Origin: Acidobacteriota bacterium
GTDB lineage: Bacteria; Acidobacteriota; Terriglobia; Acidiferrales; UBA7541
Direction: 5' to 3'
NCBI GenBank assembly: GCA_003152355.1
Contig: PMAA01000248.1
Span: 759 to 35,041 of the forward strand
Length of the DNA: 34,283 bases
The notes under the pieces were generated by a model. It was given only the letters and a program-made list of their open reading frames with translations. It did not search any database and was not told where the DNA came from. Made by a program: the position numbers and the translations under genes. Shown one piece after another: positions 1-7,728 of this stretch. The first letter of the stretch is position 1; every line of letters starts with the position of its first letter.

Positions 1-1
1 G

Positions 2-376
2 CGACTGGCGGGTGCACGGGATTCGCGAACGTCGAGCTTGACGCTCCCGCAGGACAAGACGATCAAAATTTCCGTCGTCACCGGTCCATCGCAGGGGAAA
101 GAATACGATTTGTCGCGGCCGCTCGTGACCATCGGGCGTTTGGGAGGCGGCGCCGATATAGAAATTGACGACGCTGAAGTCTCGCGTGTGCACTGCGCCG
201 TGGAAGTGAGGCGCGACACGATTCTCCTGCATGACATGCGCTCGACGAACGGCACGTATCTTGGCGATTCCCGCGTTTTCTCCGCGCGCCTCGAGGACAG
301 GTCCACGTTTCGCGTCGGATCAACAATTTTGCAGGTGAGTTTTCTTACATCGACGATCGGGCGGCGTACCCAATAA
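2..376 (+). CDS. FHA-domain protein, 5' end probably outside the window
   Basis: A forkhead-associated domain, which binds phosphothreonine peptides and usually reads the output of Ser/Thr kinases. The core motifs are visible: VTIGR, SRVHC, and the DMRSTNGTYL turn, which contain the phosphopeptide-contacting Arg, Ser, His and Asn. The reading frame has no stop back to base 2. A TTG at 38 would give a 112-aa protein made of little more than the FHA fold, but no Shine-Dalgarno sequence precedes it, so this is probably the C-terminal part of a longer protein. It converges on the Ser/Thr kinase at 542-2476, so a kinase/reader pairing is plausible but inferred. The FHA assignment is firm; the true start and any upstream domain cannot be seen. 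Confidence 0.85.
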   Translation, partial: RLAGARDSRTSSLTLPQDKTIKISVVTGPSQGKEYDLSRPLVTIGRLGGGADIEIDDAEVSRVHCAVEVRRDTILLHDMRSTNGTYLGDSRVFSARLEDRSTFRVGSTILQVSFLTSTIGRRTQ

Positions 377-429
377 ATCTCGCGAGGGACGAAGCGTAGC
401 CGCTGCGAACGGCTTTCCGGGAGCCTCCC

Positions 430-533
430 GGCTCTGAATATAATTGGCAGGCTCGCCGGGTTGTGAAGAAAATTGGCAGCTTCGCGGCTCTGAACAGAAC
501 TGGCTGGCTCGCTGGGCTTGAATAGAATTGGCG
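430..533. repeat. Imperfect tandem repeat, about 28-bp unit, nearly four copies
   Basis: Units begin at about 430, 459, 486 and 514. Each carries a variant of GGCTCTGAATATAATTGGC followed by a GGCTCGC-like end. The spacing varies between 27 and 29 bases, so the copies are diverged and contain small indels. The array fills most of the 165-base gap between the convergent FHA and kinase genes. No function can be read from it. Confidence 0.6.
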
Positions 534-541
534 GAGACGAA

Positions 542-2476
542 TTACTTTACGAGATTTGATTTGAAGTCTTGAGAAGCCATACTCCGCTGAGCCGCTTCGA
601 CATCGGTCTGGTTCGCGAACGGACCCACTTGGACGTGGTAGGAGTGCATCCACAGCTTAGTCTTGTGAATGGAAACGGCGTGGAAACCCAGCCGAGTGAT
701 TTGGTCGGCTGCCTGATCGGCGCGGTTCGCGTCTTTGAAAGAGCCTACCTCGAGATAATACTCGTGCAAATCTGATTTGCTGTCGGCCGGTTTCGGCTGG
801 CTCGACAAGGCTGCGGTCTTCAGCACCGAATCTGGCGAAGAGAGCGGAAGAACGGCTGCAGACAAATCCGAATTGGCGTTTGCCGCTGTCTGAGCGTTCG
901 TTGCATCGGCCGCCGCGGACGTTGCCGAAGGCGGAAGCTTTGAAGCAGCCGATAGTGACGACCGATTTCTCGTGTGCGCCGAATTTGTCCGCGCAGGCGA
1001 AGGCGCCGCTTTCTTCCCTGGTGCCGCAGATGTGGCCGTAGACGCCGGAAGCTCATGCCCAGACGCGGCACCCGATTCCGATTCGGATGCACTGCCGGCA
1101 ATTCTTCCAAGATCAACTGCGCTCGTCGCAACTGTGGAATCCGCATCGTCTGCCGACACTGTGTCAAAGGGCAAGGGAGCACTTTGCGCGGCAGGCGATG
1201 GCGAACTCTGCAACGATAGCGGAACCGAAGGCCCGGCCGCCCGCGCATGGCTCCTGCCGCTGATTCCGAACGCGACCACCGCACCCAAGAGAACGATACC
1301 GAGCGTTGCTGCTATTGACTGGGTGCGCGAGAATTTTATTGCGCGGTAATCGTAAGCGCGCGCGAAGGCGATGGCTTTCCGCGTTTCTTCGCTCACAACC
1401 CGGCTCGCTTCAAGCGCTGCGTGACGAGCCTTAACGGCGAACGCCGCCACATGGGGACGCGCTGCCCGCGCTTTCTCGATTCCATAGGGCATCCAGCGAT
1501 GTATTTTGAGATCCGGCAGGCGAAGCTCGAGCGACAGTTTAGTCGTCGCTACCTTCTCCAAAGCCGCATTCAGCTCAGCCGCCGACTGAAAGCGCTTGGC
1601 GGGATCTTTCTGCAGACATTTCAAAATAAGCGCTTCGACATGCGCCGGCACGCTTGGAACAATTTCACGCGGCCGCTTCGGGATCTCGCGAACCTGCTTC
1701 AAGGCGAGCGCGATCGGCGTGTCGCCATCGAACGTCGGCGAACCCGTAACCATTTCATAAAGCAGAAGGCCGAGCGAGTAGATATCCGTGCGCGGGCCCA
1801 TAGGTTTGAGCTCAACTTGTTCAGGGGCCATGTACGCGGGCGTGCCGGCGATCGTGCCGGTCATTTGCACGTTGCCCTCTGACAGGCGCGCGATGCCGAA
1901 ATCCATGATCTTCACGACGCCGTTGCGATCGAGCATGATGTTTGCGGGCTTCAGGTCGCGATGCACGATGCCCTGCAAATGCGCTTCGTGGAGCCCGGCG
2001 CATATTTGGCGCGCGATTTCGAGCGTCTCGTCAACGGGCAACGCTCCGATGCGGCGCAATTTGGAAAGCAGATTCTCGCCCTCGACGAATTCCATCGAGA
2101 GGCAAGCGGCGCCATTCAAACGGTTGAATTCATGAATCCGGCAGACGTTTTTGTGCGTGACCTTACGGGCGAGACACATCTCTTTACGCAAGTTTTGCTG
2201 CATTTCCTGGTCGGAAGCGATTCCAGGCCGCAACACTTTCAGGGCGACGATTTCGCCGGTTTCGAGGTCGCGGACTTTGTAGACGATGCCCGTGCCGCCA
2301 GTTCCGAGCTGGCTCAATATTTTGTAGCGCGCCGGGATGCTGCTGGGGACATCGGCCGAGTTGGATACGGCTGCGTTTGCCGGCCCTGGCCAGCCGCTGG
2401 CCGCAAGCTCGCCAAACCATTGATTCGGCTTGGCTTGCTTTGTTTTGGCAGCGTCGTCGGTAATCGTCTTCATCAT
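542..2476 (-). CDS. Transmembrane Ser/Thr protein kinase with C-terminal SPOR domain
   Basis: A Hanks-type kinase of 644 aa. The kinase domain (about residues 50-310) shows the glycine loop [11 protein letters not shown], the ATP-anchoring Lys in VALKVL (about 80), the catalytic loop HRDLKPAN (Asp about 174), DFG (about 192-194) and the [10 protein letters not shown] segment. An Ala/Arg-rich juxtamembrane stretch leads to one membrane helix (about 389-405, [15 protein letters not shown]). A long Ser/Ala/Pro-rich linker follows, then a SPOR domain (about 570-640) with the paired YYLEVGSF and YHVQVGPF strands. SPOR domains bind glycan strands lacking stem peptides, so the outside part may sense septal peptidoglycan; that role is inferred. 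I chose the ATG at 2476 because the in-frame extension to 2671 is low-quality coding sequence and the kinase-family N-terminus starts shortly after it. The second ATG at 2473 is equally possible. Confidence 0.92.
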   Translation of the reverse strand: MMKTITDDAAKTKQAKPNQWFGELAASGWPGPANAAVSNSADVPSSIPARYKILSQLGTGGTGIVYKVRDLETGEIVALKVLRPGIASDQEMQQNLRKEMCLARKVTHKNVCRIHEFNRLNGAACLSMEFVEGENLLSKLRRIGALPVDETLEIARQICAGLHEAHLQGIVHRDLKPANIMLDRNGVVKIMDFGIARLSEGNVQMTGTIAGTPAYMAPEQVELKPMGPRTDIYSLGLLLYEMVTGSPTFDGDTPIALALKQVREIPKRPREIVPSVPAHVEALILKCLQKDPAKRFQSAAELNAALEKVATTKLSLELRLPDLKIHRWMPYGIEKARAARPHVAAFAVKARHAALEASRVVSEETRKAIAFARAYDYRAIKFSRTQSIAATLGIVLLGAVVAFGISGRSHARAAGPSVPLSLQSSPSPAAQSAPLPFDTVSADDADSTVATSAVDLGRIAGSASESESGAASGHELPASTATSAAPGKKAAPSPARTNSAHTRNRSSLSAASKLPPSATSAAADATNAQTAANANSDLSAAVLPLSSPDSVLKTAALSSQPKPADSKSDLHEYYLEVGSFKDANRADQAADQITRLGFHAVSIHKTKLWMHSYHVQVGPFANQTDVEAAQRSMASQDFKSNLVK

Positions 2477-3008
2477 CAGATCAGTTTTTTCGTGTTTTGG
2501 TGCACTCCGAGGATGGAGGTTGCAACGGAAGAGGCCAATAGCGCCTCGGTTTGGCCGTCCTAGTACACTCGTTCTACTCGTTTCCGCACATTCGCGGTGA
2601 CTTCCAATGGCGAGTGCGGACGAAATTCGTCCGGTGCCAGAAGAACGCGCGCCGGCCAAATTGATTTTCAATTTCCGCCGAAGTCAAACATTCCGCTTTG
2701 CAAGAACAAAATAAATGCGCTGGCCGAGTTTCTCGACCATCCGGGCGGCGATGATTTGCTGAAGGATCTCGCTTGAGCCTTTTCGAAGCTCGCTGGATTG
2801 CCTTTCGGTTTCGCTGTGTATTGTAATTTGATTCATTAAACCAACTGACAAATACGGGACAAATTGTTGACGTTCGAGCGCGTTGCGGAGCGCGTCTCAT
2901 TATGCGTAATCGTTTTGAGGATGATTCCGCTAAGTGCGATACAGCGGAATAAAAACTTCGAAGCGGCAGTTATATATAGTGACGCTCTAAGCGTTCAAAG
3001 GAGAATTT
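2477..3008. other. Intergenic region between divergent genes, with one doubtful small ORF
   Basis: This 532-base gap separates the kinase and the secreted-protein gene, which are transcribed away from each other. It holds a perfect 8-bp inverted repeat (listed separately) and an AT-rich TATATATAG stretch at 2971-2979 that could be the -10 region of the gene at 3009. A minus-strand ORF of 50 codons (2684-2836, ATG start, ending in the residues VLAKRNV) reads like protein but has no Shine-Dalgarno sequence and no recognised relatives, so I do not call it a gene. Longer open frames here look like chance. Confidence 0.5.
2924..2950. promoter_or_regulatory. 8-bp inverted repeat upstream of the secreted-protein promoter region
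   Basis: ATTCCGCT at 2924-2931 and AGCGGAAT at 2943-2950 are perfect inverted copies separated by 11 bases. The site ends about 20 bases before the AT-rich TATATATAG segment, where a -35 box or activator site would lie. Neither strand has a T-run after the stem, so an operator is more likely than a terminator. No regulator can be named. Confidence 0.35.
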
Positions 3009-3437
3009 ATGAAGAAGCATAGCTTGCGTATTTTGATCGCGGTACTCAGCGTCGCCGGTTTCGGCGCCGCTGCCAAGGGCCAGAGTCTCGACAAAATCGT
3101 GGTCAAGATCCCCTACGAATTTGTGGTCGCCGGCAAAACACTTCCGGCAGGCAACTATACCGTGGACCGTGTGGCCGATAGCGACCCACGAGCCCTGGTG
3201 CTCAGCAGCTTTGACAATCATGTGAGCGCGATATTCCTTGCGACTGACGTCGAAGACAGTCCCGCCGGCAAAGATGAAGTCAGTTTCGAAAAGGTCGGGG
3301 GGCAGCACTTCGTCAGCCAGATCAAGACGACCGAACATGTGTTCACGATTCCAGTAACCCGCTCGGAAATCCTGGAAGCGGCAGCGAGATCAAACAGCGG
3401 CACGTCTACTCCGGGAAGCTCGGCTGCAAGCAAATAG
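3009..3437 (+). CDS. Small secreted protein of unknown function (acidobacterial type)
   Basis: A 142-aa protein with an N-terminal signal peptide (MKKHSLRILIAVLSVAGFGAAAKGQS, cleavage likely near AKG-QS), so it is exported. The mature part starts with KIPYEFVVAGKTLPAGNYTV, a pattern I associate with a family of short secreted beta-rich proteins abundant in Acidobacteriota; no biochemical role is known to me. A second beta-rich half (HFVSQIKTTEHVFTIPV) precedes a flexible Ser/Gly/Ala-rich tail. The start is secure: AAAGGAGAATTT lies directly before the ATG. The gene stands alone, with a possible AT-rich promoter at about 2971 and a hairpin terminator about 27 bases after the stop. Confidence 0.85.
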   Translation: MKKHSLRILIAVLSVAGFGAAAKGQSLDKIVVKIPYEFVVAGKTLPAGNYTVDRVADSDPRALVLSSFDNHVSAIFLATDVEDSPAGKDEVSFEKVGGQHFVSQIKTTEHVFTIPVTRSEILEAAARSNSGTSTPGSSAASK

Positions 3438-3463
3438 GTCATTCATACATATAAATGCATGGG

Positions 3464-3486
3464 GGCGGCCTGCGGGCCGCCTCTTT
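3464..3486 (+). terminator. GC-rich hairpin terminator after the secreted-protein gene
   Basis: GGCGGCC (3464-3470), loop TGCG, and GGCCGCC (3475-3481) form a perfect 7-bp GC stem followed by TCTTT. The position shortly after the stop at 3437 fits a Rho-independent terminator, although the T-run is short. Confidence 0.7.
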
Positions 3487-3569
3487 GCATCTGGGCTTGG
3501 CGTCGCACTACGCTCGGATTTTCTGCTTCAAACTTGTGCGCGCCCGCAGTGATGTCTCACGCGCAGGAA

Positions 3570-3974
3570 TCACCACGGTTCGTAGCAGTCGTAGTTGCGT
3601 TGAGCTACGATTTTTCCGCCGCGAAATTCGAGAATGACGGCGAAGTGTGCGCGAATGGCTTCGCCCGCCGGGAGCGTATCAAACGGAACGGCGAGCGTGC
3701 CTTCCCAGAAAACTTCAAGCGCGACGGTGTCTCCGTTGGCGACTTCGTGGCGGATTTCGTAGCGCTGGCGCGCAAATTCCTTTTTGCCACGTCCGGAGGC
3801 TACGACCATTTCGGGAAGATTGCAGCGCGAGCCATGCGGTACGACGCGATTCGGAAATTGCACGTGGACCACATCCGGCGAGAAGAATGCTGCGAGCGCC
3901 GCGCCTGTGGCGAATTCCTCGACTGCTTTGAGATAACGGCGCGCAGTTTCGAGGTTCTTTGAGGGATTCGGCAT
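3570..3974 (-). CDS. SnoaL/NTF2-like fold protein
   Basis: A 134-aa protein matching the SnoaL-like branch of the NTF2-like superfamily. The N-terminal helix ETARRYLKAVEEFATG is followed by FFSPDVVHVQFPNR, then the strand pattern YEIRHEVANGDTVALEVFWEGTL and the final strands IRAHFAVILEFRGGKIVAQRNYDCYEPW. Members are small alpha+beta barrels that act as isomerases, hydrolases or orphan ligand binders, so the substrate cannot be given. It is predicted to be cytoplasmic, with no signal peptide. The ATG at 3974 follows GGAGGCGTC, a strong ribosome binding site. It is read on the opposite strand to the secreted-protein gene and appears to be a single-gene unit. Confidence 0.85.
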   Translation of the reverse strand: MPNPSKNLETARRYLKAVEEFATGAALAAFFSPDVVHVQFPNRVVPHGSRCNLPEMVVASGRGKKEFARQRYEIRHEVANGDTVALEVFWEGTLAVPFDTLPAGEAIRAHFAVILEFRGGKIVAQRNYDCYEPW

Positions 3975-4218
3975 GACGCCTCCGATGCGCTAGGGCGGAT
4001 TGCAGCGTATCGCGATGGGGGCGGTTGCGCAAAGGAGAGAAGCAACGGATTTGGGATTTCAAATTTGAGATTCGAAATTAAATGCGCGAACCTGGGGGAA
4101 AAAGAGGGATTCCTCGATTCGCCGGGAATGACACCAAAGACAGACACCGCCGGCAGGGACGCCCTTCGAGACTCCCTTCGAAGTTCAGGGCAGGCAGGGC
4201 AAGCCGGCGCGTCGAAGT
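3975..4218. other. Intergenic gap with fragments of short inverted sequence
   Basis: This holds no gene that I can support. Two stretches look like degenerate intergenic palindromes: GGGATTCCTCGATTCGCCGG with GGGAATGAC near 4107-4132, and CCTTCGAGACTCCCTTCGAA with AGTTCAGGGCAGGC near 4161-4197. Similar short repeats are common between genes in related bacteria, but that is memory rather than a search. Confidence 0.35.
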
Positions 4219-5331
4219 CTACTTGCTGCCAGGGAGGACACCGAGGGAGGCTGCGGCTACAGCGTCGCGCGTCGTGTTCTTGACGTTGTACATGGCTTCG
4301 TCGGCGAGATGCAGCAGATCGGCTTTCGTTTTCGAGTCACCGGGATACGACGCGATGCCCACGCTCGATGTGATGTGAACGTTCAGCCCGACATCTTTCA
4401 GCCAGACATTTTCGCGAATCAACTTGTGCAAGCGATTCGCGACGCTGCAGGCATTTTCCTTCGACGTCTGCGGCAGCAAGATGACGAATTCGTCGCCGCC
4501 GTAGCGAAACGCGAGATCAATCACGCGGCAATGATCCTTGATTAAGTCGCCGACCTCGCCGAGCAGCTTCGAGCCCATCAAATGGCCGTGCGTATCGTTG
4601 ACCGCCTTGAAATGGTCGAGGTCAATGAAGATCAACGAAAATTCGAAAGCGTAGCGGTTCGAGCGGTAAATTTCCGTGTCGAGCATGAAATTCATATGCC
4701 GCGCGTTGTAGAGCGATGTGCAATCGTCCTTGATGGTCAGCTCGTGGATGCGATGCACGTGGCGCGCATTCTCAATAGCGATGGCTGCGTAATCGGCTAG
4801 CGCCTCGAGCAGCGCCAGATCGCGAGCGCCGAATCCTTCGGGGCCCACGCAATTTATCAGCTCGATCACGCCGAGGCATTGATCGCGGAAACGGACTGGA
4901 ACGGCGACGATGGAGCGCGTTTCGACTTTTGTCTTCTCGTCCACTTTCGAGAAAAAGCGCGAATCCTGCGTGGTATCCGGAACGACGACAGGTTCGCCGC
5001 TCTGGGCTACCCAGCCGGCAATGCCTTGCCCGAGCTTGATGCGAACGTCGCGCAGGGCTTCCGCGCCGACGCCGGTGGCGATTTGGAAGTAGAGTTCGTT
5101 CTTGGCCTCGTCCATCAGGAGCAGCGACCATGTGTCCGGCCGCAGCACCTCATTGATTTTTTCCATAATGGTGCGGAGGACTTGATCGAGCTGCAGGGAG
5201 GAGGTGAGGGCCTTGCCGAGCTCGTGGAAAACCGAGACTTCGCTGCCCTCGGGCATGTCCACCCGGATACCGGGGCTCTGACGGCGCTCAATTCCGCTAA
5301 AAGGTTTGGACTCGGCCACTGTTCGCGTCAA
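4219..5331 (-). CDS. GAF-GGDEF diguanylate cyclase
   Basis: A cytoplasmic 370-aa enzyme predicted to make cyclic di-GMP from two GTP. A GAF sensor domain occupies about residues 35-195 (VLRPDTWSLLLMDE through VPVRFRDQCLGVIELIN). The GGDEF domain spans about 200-355, with an intact active-site RYGGDEF (278-282) and an SSVGIASYP strand near the end. Five residues before the motif is RVID (269-272), which fits the RxxD inhibitory I-site, so product inhibition is likely. There is no transmembrane segment. The start is uncertain: 5331 is a TTG without a clear ribosome binding site, and an ATG at 5256 preceded by GGGTGGAC would remove only the disordered first 25 residues. A short tandem repeat lies just upstream. 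Confidence 0.93.
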   Translation of the reverse strand: MTRTVAESKPFSGIERRQSPGIRVDMPEGSEVSVFHELGKALTSSLQLDQVLRTIMEKINEVLRPDTWSLLLMDEAKNELYFQIATGVGAEALRDVRIKLGQGIAGWVAQSGEPVVVPDTTQDSRFFSKVDEKTKVETRSIVAVPVRFRDQCLGVIELINCVGPEGFGARDLALLEALADYAAIAIENARHVHRIHELTIKDDCTSLYNARHMNFMLDTEIYRSNRYAFEFSLIFIDLDHFKAVNDTHGHLMGSKLLGEVGDLIKDHCRVIDLAFRYGGDEFVILLPQTSKENACSVANRLHKLIRENVWLKDVGLNVHITSSVGIASYPGDSKTKADLLHLADEAMYNVKNTTRDAVAAASLGVLPGSK

Positions 5332-5350
5332 TTCTGTTGGAACTCATCTA

Positions 5351-5413
5351 CTGAATTCGCCGGCTGAAAATACGCTGGCTGAAATTTGCCCGCTGAACTT
5401 GCCGCTAAACTCG
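5351..5413. repeat. Short imperfect tandem repeat, 12-15-bp units
   Basis: Successive units start CTGAATT, CTGAAAAT, CTGAAATT, CTGAACTT and CTAAACTC at 5351, 5364, 5379, 5393 and 5405, and most end in a GCCGG- or GCTGG-like run. It lies in the divergent promoter region just upstream of the diguanylate cyclase gene. Function is unknown; it could be slippage-generated or a set of binding sites. Confidence 0.45.
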
Positions 5414-5580
5414 AAAGTCGCGATGAGACAGACTTCCGCTCAGCGAATCTCCATTATAGTGAAGGATTTAGAGGGACTGCAACGGCATCGGACAGAGGCT
5501 TGCCGAAAATGAAACTCACACGTCCACAATGGGTAGTACCGTTGTACCCGATAGCCCCTGCATGTAGCGCGCGGTTTGCG

Positions 5581-5608
5581 TTGACATGCTTTCGCCACCT
5601 GCTATATT
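5581..5608 (+). promoter_or_regulatory. Sigma-70-type promoter for the RodZ-like gene
   Basis: A consensus -35 box TTGACA (5581-5586) and a -10 box TATATT (5603-5608) are separated by 16 bases, giving a predicted transcript start near 5615 and a leader of about 18 bases before the ATG at 5633. This is one of the two best promoter matches seen in the window. Confidence 0.7.
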
Positions 5609-5632
5609 TTTCGCGGAGCAATTTTCCACCGG

Positions 5633-6472
5633 ATGTCCACCACACCTTTCGGCGAGCGACTCAGACGCGAACGCGAGCTGCGCGGAGTTTCGCTCGAAGA
5701 AATCGAAGGCGCGACCCGCATCAAAATCAAATATCTTGAGGCCCTCGAAACTGAGAATTGGGTGGGATTGCCCGGTGGAGCTTTCAACCGCGGATTTATT
5801 CGCACGGTGGCGCGCTATCTCGGCATGGACGAGGACAGCATTCTGGCCGAATACACGCTCGCGCGAAAGGATTTGGCCGCAGGGACCGCCGTCCGGTTCG
5901 TCAGCTTGGAAAAGCAGCCGCCGCGCTGGCCACGCAGCGTAAACACGGGAGCGATTTTAGCGATTTGCCTGGCCGTAATCATCGGAATTAGCTGGCTCGG
6001 CTATCGGGGCGTGTCTGCCGCGTGGCGAGCAGCGTCGAGCCATCGAGCGGCGCGCGCGACGCGAACCACTCCAGCGACTCACGCTCCAGTTGCGGCCCCC
6101 GGTCCGGTGGAGGCTGGAATTGTCGCGATTCCTTCGCGTCTGCTTGAGAAGAGCGCTTCAGAGCGCGTCGTTACCGGCAATGCCGCCGCCATTGCCGCGA
6201 AGCCGTATTTTCAGATGAAAATTGAGGCTGGAAAGAGCGCGCGGATTCGCGTCGTGGCGGATCGCCGTCTCGTTTATACCGGCCATATCGCTGCGGGCGA
6301 CACCAGACGATATCGAGCACGCAACACATTTGAAATTTTTTCGAGCGATTCCGGCGCCGTCCTGATTGAATTAGAAGGACAGACCATGCCTCCGCTCGGT
6401 CCATCAGGGCAGCCTGGCGGAGCGACGTTTACGCGGAAAGACATGGAAGCGGCAGCCGGGGGAACCCATTAG
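5633..6472 (+). CDS. RodZ-like HTH membrane protein
   Basis: A 279-aa protein with the RodZ layout. The N-terminal Cro/CI-like helix-turn-helix (about 1-75) contains FGERLRRERELRGVSLEEIEGATRIKIKYLEALE and GLPGGAFNRGFIRTVARYLG. One membrane helix follows (about 104-123, NTGAILAICLAVIIGISWLG), then a low-complexity Ala/Thr linker. The C-terminal DUF4115-like beta domain (about 185-255) includes RIRVVADRRLVYTGHIAAGD and FEIFSSDSGAVLIELEG. RodZ links the MreB cytoskeleton to the cell-wall machinery in rods; some RodZ-like proteins are only annotated by homology, so a shape role is inferred. Start ATG 5633 lies just downstream of a strong promoter. The next gene begins 19 bases after its stop, so the two are probably co-transcribed. 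Confidence 0.85.
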   Translation: MSTTPFGERLRRERELRGVSLEEIEGATRIKIKYLEALETENWVGLPGGAFNRGFIRTVARYLGMDEDSILAEYTLARKDLAAGTAVRFVSLEKQPPRWPRSVNTGAILAICLAVIIGISWLGYRGVSAAWRAASSHRAARATRTTPATHAPVAAPGPVEAGIVAIPSRLLEKSASERVVTGNAAAIAAKPYFQMKIEAGKSARIRVVADRRLVYTGHIAAGDTRRYRARNTFEIFSSDSGAVLIELEGQTMPPLGPSGQPGGATFTRKDMEAAAGGTH

Positions 6473-6491
6473 TTTAGTCGCCACCGCAGAG

Positions 6492-7445
6492 GTGCGCACC
6501 GAAATCCGGTCAGGCCGGGCGCACCGCGAGCGCAAGCTCGCCATTTGTTCGGGCAGCCTTCCGCTTTCGCCAGAAGACCGCGCCGAGCTTCTCGCCGTTC
6601 TTGCCGAAGATAGCGACGGCGACATCGCCGACCAAGCCGCGCACAAGCTTCTGACAATTTCGCATCAGGCATTTGTAGCCGCGCTCGAGCGCCCGGACGC
6701 GGACCTGCGGCTTTTTAATTACTGCGCGACGGAGATCGCTTCCAAGCCCTGCATTGCCGACGCGCTGGCGAAAAATCGCTCCTGCCCGCGAGATTTGGTC
6801 GCGCGCGCCGCCGGACACCTTACGTCGGCGGGAATTCAATCTCTCCTCGACGATCTTGACGGCCTCTCCATGTCGTCCGCGCTCGCTGAGTCTCTGGCGG
6901 GCTCGGTCCACGCGACGCCCGAGCAGATGGAATTGATCGCGGAATTGAGCAAAGGCCTGCCCGAGGAGCAGCAGGTTCGCGAAGCTGTGAAGGCGGCAGA
7001 GCCCGTTTCCGTGCGCCGTCAGTCACTGATTCAAAAAATCTCGAACATGACTGTGGTGGAGCGAATTCAACTTGCGATCAAAGGGCCGCGCGAGGCGCGC
7101 ACTTCGCTGATTCGCGATTCGAACAAAATTATCCAGCGCGCGGTGCTGCAGTCGCCGCGATTGACGGAAACGGACGTCGAGAGCTTCGCCTCGATGACAA
7201 ATTTGAGCGCGGACATTCTGCGCATCATTGCCGCGAATCGCGGCTTCATGAAGAACTACGTCATCGTGAGGAATCTGACGAACAACCCAAAGATGCCGCT
7301 CGATATTTCGCTGCGGCTGCTGCTGCGGCTGACTCCGACCGACCTCAAGCATCTTACGGTGAACAAGAACATTCCGGAGACGCTGCGCTCGATGGCCGTA
7401 AAACTCTTTCGCCAACGCATGGTCTCGCAGCACGACGAGGCTTAG
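6492..7445 (+). CDS. Helical-repeat protein of unknown function downstream of rodZ-like gene
   Basis: A 317-aa, mostly helical soluble protein that I do not recognise. It has no signal peptide or membrane helix. The sequence is a run of short amphipathic helices (LSPEDRAELLAVLAEDS, DGDIADQAAHKLLT, SHQAFVAALERPDADLRLF, SLRLLLRLTPTDLKHLTVNK) resembling HEAT-like or DUF2336-type solenoids; that likeness is structural impression only. Conserved-looking Asn-rich patches (TSLIRDSNKIIQRAVLQSPRLT, IIAANRGFMKNYVIVRNLTN) suggest a repeated 'hold a number of units' scaffold. The GTG at 6492 is the only reasonable start after the upstream stop at 6472, and translation may be coupled to the RodZ-like gene. 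Linkage hints at envelope or cell-shape work, but this is weak. Confidence 0.8.
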   Translation: MRTEIRSGRAHRERKLAICSGSLPLSPEDRAELLAVLAEDSDGDIADQAAHKLLTISHQAFVAALERPDADLRLFNYCATEIASKPCIADALAKNRSCPRDLVARAAGHLTSAGIQSLLDDLDGLSMSSALAESLAGSVHATPEQMELIAELSKGLPEEQQVREAVKAAEPVSVRRQSLIQKISNMTVVERIQLAIKGPREARTSLIRDSNKIIQRAVLQSPRLTETDVESFASMTNLSADILRIIAANRGFMKNYVIVRNLTNNPKMPLDISLRLLLRLTPTDLKHLTVNKNIPETLRSMAVKLFRQRMVSQHDEA

Positions 7446-7605
7446 GGCTCACTTCGCGTCAATTCCAGTCGTGCACCACTTTTTGCCGGATTCTCTGCGG
7501 TAAGTTCGGATACCCGGTCGGGGGCGAGATCCTGCGCATGTTCGGGCTTATTTTCGGGTTGGCCGCAGAAATATTGATTATCAGACGAACGGCAAGCATG
7601 TAATC

Positions 7606-7680
7606 GTAGCGCCGGCATCTTGCCGGCGGTTTTGATTTCTGCTGCCGGGCAGAAAATCGCCGGCAAGATGCCGGCGCTAC
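7606..7680. repeat. Dispersed palindromic repeat, copy 1 (perfect 23-bp arms)
   Basis: The left arm (7606-7628) starts GTAGCGCCGGCATCTTGCCG, and the right arm (7658-7680) is its exact reverse complement, separated by 29 bases. The loop itself can fold (TTTCTGC against GCAGAAA). The element sits between a plus-strand gene and a convergent minus-strand gene, so it could also stop transcription in both directions. The same arms recur at 13187-13310. Confidence 0.85.
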
Positions 7681-7699
7681 GGATGCATTTCCGGTTTTC

Positions 7700-7728
7700 G
7701 TAGGGTGGCCGGCAGGCCGGCCTGCTAC
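7700..7728. repeat. Short palindrome next to repeat copy 1
   Basis: GTAG at 7700 and CTAC at 7725-7728 bracket GGCCGG-CAGG-CCGGCC, an almost perfect hairpin. It overlaps the stop codon of the phosphodiesterase gene at 7725-7727. It resembles the larger GTAG...CTAC palindromes nearby in its ends only. Confidence 0.5.

Noticed and set aside
430-533. CRISPR-like array
   Set aside because: Units are contiguous and diverged with no unique spacers, and no cas genes are present.
2574-2900. 108-codon minus-strand open frame upstream of the kinase
   Set aside because: Composition is Arg/Thr/His-rich without family likeness or ribosome binding site; the competing 50-codon frame at 2684-2836 reads slightly better but is also unsupported.
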